Below the pieces are notes generated by a model. That model was not told the DNA's origin. It searched no databases and saw nothing but the letters and a program-made list of their open reading frames with translations. DNA of 64,000 nt from Streptomyces canus (GTDB lineage: Bacteria; Actinomycetota; Actinomycetes; Streptomycetales; Streptomycetaceae), in contig NZ_JAUSWW010000001.1 of the NCBI RefSeq assembly GCF_030815415.1, positions 7,130,001 through 7,194,000 of the forward strand, read 5' to 3'. A program made the position numbers and the translations under genes. Shown one piece after another: positions 60,398 through 64,000 of this stretch. How positions within the stretch are numbered: position 1 is the stretch's first letter; each line of letters begins with the position of its first letter.

Positions 60398-60467
60398 GCG
60401 TGAACTCCTGCTGGATGAAAGGGATCTGGACATGCCGAGGCGCACACCGAGGTGCGCGGCGTGGTGT

Positions 60468-60875
60468 CTAGATCCGCAGGAGTTGGAGTTCCGCCAGGGA
60501 CGGGGGAGCGCGGGCGCCTTCCGGGTCGGAACCGGCGTACGCGCGCGGTGATTCGTCTCGTACGACGACGGCGACCGGGTCGGGCACGAGCGCGGGCAGC
60601 GTCGGCCCACCGCTCACCGCGGCCGCCGCGCAGGTGGCGTCGGCGTGCGAGACGTGGCCCGAGCCGCAGTGGCCCTCGCCCGCGCATCCGTCATGGACGG
60701 CGGCCACAGAGACGGCGGCCACGGGTGGGTGCGGGTGGTCGTCCGCGACAGCGGCACCGGGAGCCAGGGCGTGCATGCCCATGAGCCCCGCCAGCAGAGC
60801 CAGCACGAGCAGCGCCCGCCACCGCCACCGGGGCGGTCGTGCGAGGTGGTGCTCGGGGCCGGTCACGGGGGCCAT
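60468..60875 (-). CDS. DUF6153 small membrane protein
   Basis: 135 residues. One membrane segment (ALLVLALLAGLMGMHALAPG, about 21-40), then an outside region with Cys and His (DGCAGEGHCGSGHVSHADAT then C) and a conserved C-terminal end PPSLAELQLLRI. This matches the actinobacterial DUF6153 group. Cys/His density and its place before the DUF305 gene suggest copper or another metal. ATG 60875. Confidence 0.8.
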   Translation of the reverse strand: MAPVTGPEHHLARPPRWRWRALLVLALLAGLMGMHALAPGAAVADDHPHPPVAAVSVAAVHDGCAGEGHCGSGHVSHADATCAAAAVSGGPTLPALVPDPVAVVVRDESPRAYAGSDPEGARAPPSLAELQLLRI

Positions 60876-60915
60876 CCTAGGACGGCGGGCGCCTGGCCCG
60901 CGTAGGGGGCACTCC

Positions 60916-61494
<579 letters not shown>

Positions 61495-61624
61495 GATGGC
61501 TCCCGTAAGAGATGGACGGAACATCCCCCTCGCGTTTCCACCGTCGCACTCCTGACACCTCCCGGAGTCACCCGCGCCGCCGTTCGGGTGGCGGGCCCGG
61601 GGGAGCGGTGTGAGTCTGGCTGCC

Positions 61625-61948
61625 ATGACGATTCAGACCGGCAAACTCAGCGACCCCGCGGTCCGCGCCTTCGTCAACGCCGTCAACGCGCACGACCGCG
61701 ACGGCTTCATGGCCCTCCTCGCCCCCGGCGCGACGATGTCGGACGACGGCTCGGACCGTGACCTCGACGACTGGATCGACCGGGAGATCTTCTTTTCCCA
61801 CGGTCACATGGAGGTCGACAACGAGTCCCGCGGCGGCCGCGACCTCATCGCCCGCTACAGCAACGACACCTGGGGCGAGATGCGCACCAAGTGGCACTTC
61901 GAGGTCGACGGCGACAAGATCACCCGTTTCGAGACCGGGCAGGCATAG
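61625..61948 (+). CDS. NTF2/SnoaL-like protein
   Basis: 107 residues in one cone-fold domain: VRAFVNAVNAHDRDGFMALL, APGATMSDDGSDRDLDDWID, and KWHFEVDGDKITRFETGQA. No active-site set typical of known cyclases can be named. ATG 61625; GTG 61610 with GGGGGAG upstream is a possible longer start. Stands between DoxX (divergent) and the aldo/keto reductase gene. Confidence 0.85.
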   Translation: MTIQTGKLSDPAVRAFVNAVNAHDRDGFMALLAPGATMSDDGSDRDLDDWIDREIFFSHGHMEVDNESRGGRDLIARYSNDTWGEMRTKWHFEVDGDKITRFETGQA

Positions 61949-62019
61949 CGAGGCCCGGCAGACAGGTTCCGAGAAAGCCCTTGCCTTGAAGTGCGCTCCA
62001 AGCCCTAGCGTCTCGACCC

Positions 62020-63000
62020 ATGGAGACGAACAGGACTTTGGGCCGTAGCGGCATAGAGGTCAGCCCCCTCGGCTTCGGCTGCTGGGCCATCGGCGGTGAG
62101 TGGTCCGACCTCGGCGGACAGCCGCTCGGCTGGGGCAAGGTCGACGACGACGAGTCCGTACGGGCGATCCGCCGCGCCCTCGACCTCGGCGTGACCTTCT
62201 TCGACACCGCCGACGTCTACGGCACCGGGCACAGCGAGCGGATCCTCGGCCGCGCCCTCGGCAAGCGCCGCGCCGACGTGGTCGTCGCCACCAAGTGGGG
62301 CAACCTCTTCGACGAGGACACCCGCATCCTCAACGGGCAGGACACCTCCTCGGACCACGCCCGCAAGGCGCTGACCGCCTCCCTCACCCGCCTCGGCACG
62401 GACTACGTCGACCTGTACCAACTGCACCTCTCCGACGCCCACCCCGACCAGGGCGCCCGACTCCGCGACCTGTGCGAGGAGTTCGTACGCGAAGGCCTCA
62501 TCCGCGCCTACGCCTGGAGCACCGACGACCCGGCCCGCGCCGCCGTCTTTGCGGAGGGCGAGCACTGTGCGGCCGTACAGCACGCGCTGAATGTCATGCA
62601 GGACGCCCCTGAAATGCTGGCGCTGTGCGAGGAGTTGGGGCTCGCGAGTATCAACCGCAGCCCGCTGGCGATGGGATTGCTGGCCGGGAAGCGTCAAGGG
62701 CCGCAGGACGCCGGCGATATCCGCAGCAAGCCGCCGGCCTGGCTCCCGGGCTTCGGGGACGGCTCCGAGGCCGACCCGCAGTGGCTCGCTCGGATCGACG
62801 CGCTCAAGGACATCCTCACCAGCGACGGACGCACCCTCGCCCAGGGCGCCCTGGCCTGGATCTGGGCCCGCAGCCCGCGCACGATCCCGATCCCGGGCTT
62901 CCGCTCGTTGGCTCAGGCCGAACAGAACGCGGGCGCAATGGAGAAGGGGTCGCTGACCGCCGTTCAGCTGACCGAGATCAACCAAATCCTGGAACGGTGA
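62020..63000 (+). CDS. Aldo/keto reductase
   Basis: 326 residues. A TIM-barrel NADPH reductase: catalytic Asp and Tyr in FFDTADVYGTGHSERILGRA (about 52-71), Lys in VVVATKWGN, His in YQLHLSD, and NADP-binding IPIPGFRSLAQAEQN near the end. It reduces aldehydes or ketones; substrate unknown. ATG 62020. A 7-bp hairpin family repeat follows. Confidence 0.93.
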   Translation: METNRTLGRSGIEVSPLGFGCWAIGGEWSDLGGQPLGWGKVDDDESVRAIRRALDLGVTFFDTADVYGTGHSERILGRALGKRRADVVVATKWGNLFDEDTRILNGQDTSSDHARKALTASLTRLGTDYVDLYQLHLSDAHPDQGARLRDLCEEFVREGLIRAYAWSTDDPARAAVFAEGEHCAAVQHALNVMQDAPEMLALCEELGLASINRSPLAMGLLAGKRQGPQDAGDIRSKPPAWLPGFGDGSEADPQWLARIDALKDILTSDGRTLAQGALAWIWARSPRTIPIPGFRSLAQAEQNAGAMEKGSLTAVQLTEINQILER

Positions 63001-63005
63001 GCGGA

Positions 63006-63083
63006 CCCCACCCAGGGGCGCGGGGCTGTATCGATATGCGGCTCAGCCGCGTGGGCGCGACCAGCCCCCGCACACCCGCAGAC
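63006..63083 (+). repeat. Streptomyces interspersed hairpin repeat, possible terminator
   Basis: GGGGCTG (63022-63028) and CAGCCCC (63062-63068) form an outer stem. Inside, GCGGCT-C-AGCCGC forms a second hairpin, and GGGGCGCG/CGCGACC continue the pairing. The sequence belongs to the same family as the 8037-8085 repeat. Just after the aldo/keto reductase stop, so a likely terminator. Confidence 0.65.
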
Positions 63084-63091
63084 GAACGACG

Positions 63092-63299
63092 ACTAGTGCC
63101 GCGGCAGGCAACGTTTGCCCGTCAAGGAGCGGCGTCGTGGGGGAGCGTGCTCTCGGCGTGCCGGCCGGAAGCCCTCGTACTGGACGTACTTGGGCTTTCG
63201 GCCGGTGCGGCGAGTGGGGGCCCCTCCCACGCCCTCAAGGCAGTGGGGGAGCGTGCCGGGCGTCGCGACGGGGCAAACGTTGCCTGCCGCGGCACTAGT
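63092..63299. mobile_element. MITE-like palindromic element, 208 bp
   Basis: The 32-33-bp ends (63092-63123 and 63267-63299) are inverted repeats beginning ACTAGTGCCGCGGCAGGCAA and differing by one base. Inside, GGCCGGAAGCCC and GGGCTTTCGGCC (about 63162-63202) form another near-perfect stem. It has no coding gene. The right ACTAGT provides the stop TAG of the ABC ATPase (63295-63297). The sequence type is recurrent in Streptomyces intergenic DNA. Confidence 0.75.
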
Positions 63300-64000
63300 A
63301 CCCCTGCCCGCCGAACTGCTGCGCATACTGCTGCCGCTGATCCGTCAGCGTGATCTGACCCGCCTTGATGGTGGCCAGACGCGGGGACTTCTTGGCGATC
63401 GACGAGTCGTGCGTGACCATGATGAAGGTCAGCCCGTACTCGTGCCACAGCCCTTCCAGCAGCGCCATGATGTCGTCACGGGTGCCCTCGTCGAGGTTGC
63501 CCGTGGGTTCGTCGGCGAGGAGCACCTTCGGCTTCTTCACCAGCGCGCGGGCGATGGCGACCCGCTGCTGCTGGCCGCCGGACAGCTCGGACGGCGCGTG
63601 GCCGAGCCGCTCGCCGAGGCCGACCGAGCGCAGCGCCTCGGCCGCCCGGTCGCGCCGCTCGGCCGGCTTCACGCCGAGCGGGACCAGGGCCGTCTCGACG
63701 TTCTCCTGGGCGGTGAGCGTCGGGATGAGGTTGAAGGACTGGAAGATGATGCCGATCTTCTCCGCCCGCAGCCGGGTCAGCTTCGCCTCGCTGATCTTCG
63801 CGAGGTCGACGCCGTCCAACTCGACACTGCCCTCGGTCGGCCGGTCCAGTCCGCCGATCATCTGGAGCAGGGTGGACTTGCCGCCACCGGTGGGGCCCTG
63901 GATGACGAGCTGGTCGCCGTCCTCGATGGTGAGGTCGACGCCGCGCAGCGCCTCCACCGTGTCCTTGCCCCGCGAGTAGCGCTTGGTGACGCCGGTCAGT
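63295..64000 (-). CDS. ABC transporter ATP-binding protein (MacB/LolD type), partial
   Basis: The visible about 235 residues form an ABC ATPase: Walker A GPTGGGKSTL, Q-loop FQSFNLIPTLTAQENV, signature LSGGQQQRVAIARAL, Walker B KVLLADEPTGNLD and His switch MVTHDSS. The LIPTLTAQENVETALV wording is typical of the LolD/MacB subfamily with a FtsX-like permease, which probably lies outside the right edge. It runs past 64000 upstream. The stop codon lies within the MITE-like element. Confidence 0.93.
   Translation of the reverse strand, partial: LTGVTKRYSRGKDTVEALRGVDLTIEDGDQLVIQGPTGGGKSTLLQMIGGLDRPTEGSVELDGVDLAKISEAKLTRLRAEKIGIIFQSFNLIPTLTAQENVETALVPLGVKPAERRDRAAEALRSVGLGERLGHAPSELSGGQQQRVAIARALVKKPKVLLADEPTGNLDEGTRDDIMALLEGLWHEYGLTFIMVTHDSSIAKKSPRLATIKAGQITLTDQRQQYAQQFGGQGY

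Overview
The window is high-GC DNA from a Streptomyces or close relative. The evidence is codon use with G/C at nearly every third position, frequent GTG starts, ATGA and GTGA gene overlaps, a Streptomyces-type rnpB, and interspersed repeats typical of the genus. The strand orientation changes often and most genes are single or in short operons.

Positions 1-9,300 hold a B12-riboswitch-controlled secreted alpha/alpha-toroid protein (cut by the left edge), an APH-like kinase, an AfsR/LuxR-like ATPase without a DNA-binding domain, a SnoaL-like protein, an MBL-fold hydrolase, an aldehyde dehydrogenase with a ferredoxin, a broken TPR gene, an orphan TPP riboswitch and a KstR-like TetR repressor. 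KstR-type boxes (TNNAACNNGTTNNA) lie before the MBL gene (one mismatch), the repressor, and a MaoC hydratase/Zn-alcohol dehydrogenase/SDR operon at 27-30 kb. These genes probably form a local steroid-like or acyl-CoA side-chain catabolic regulon. Positions 9,343-12,535 hold a tightly overlapped glycosyltransferase/methyltransferase/toroid operon of unknown product.

Positions 12.5-31.6 kb carry membrane proteins, an LLM oxidoreductase, a cell-wall amidase, a methyltransferase, an MFS exporter fused to a carboxypeptidase-regulatory-like domain, an ECF sigma factor with its putative anti-sigma partner, and a two-component pair. The response regulator of that pair is frameshifted and the pair is split by a nucleotidyltransferase gene and a minisatellite. 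Positions 31.7-42.4 kb are conserved core: a Nif3-like protein, a zinc-ribbon coiled coil, RNase H/phosphatase, KDPG aldolase, YaaA, an RNB nuclease, MerR, TetR and AraC regulators with partners, a DMT exporter and rnpB.

Directly after rnpB begins an accessory island of lower GC in its centre (about 42.4-59.2 kb). It contains decayed conjugative-element genes (relaxase-like tail, Nudix, replication-relaxation fragment) around an intact restriction-modification pair and an AIPR anti-phage protein. A type II Wadjet operon (jetABCD, with jetB frameshifted) and a divergent SWIM-domain gene follow. Chromosomal genes resume with MazG-like, DUF305/DUF6153 (metal-binding look), DoxX, SnoaL-like and aldo/keto reductase genes, then a 208-bp MITE-like palindromic element whose end supplies the stop codon of an ABC-transporter ATPase cut by the right edge.

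Several otherwise well-conserved genes (response regulator, jetB, a small secreted protein) are broken by single frameshifts. True decay and base-calling error cannot be separated from the sequence alone.
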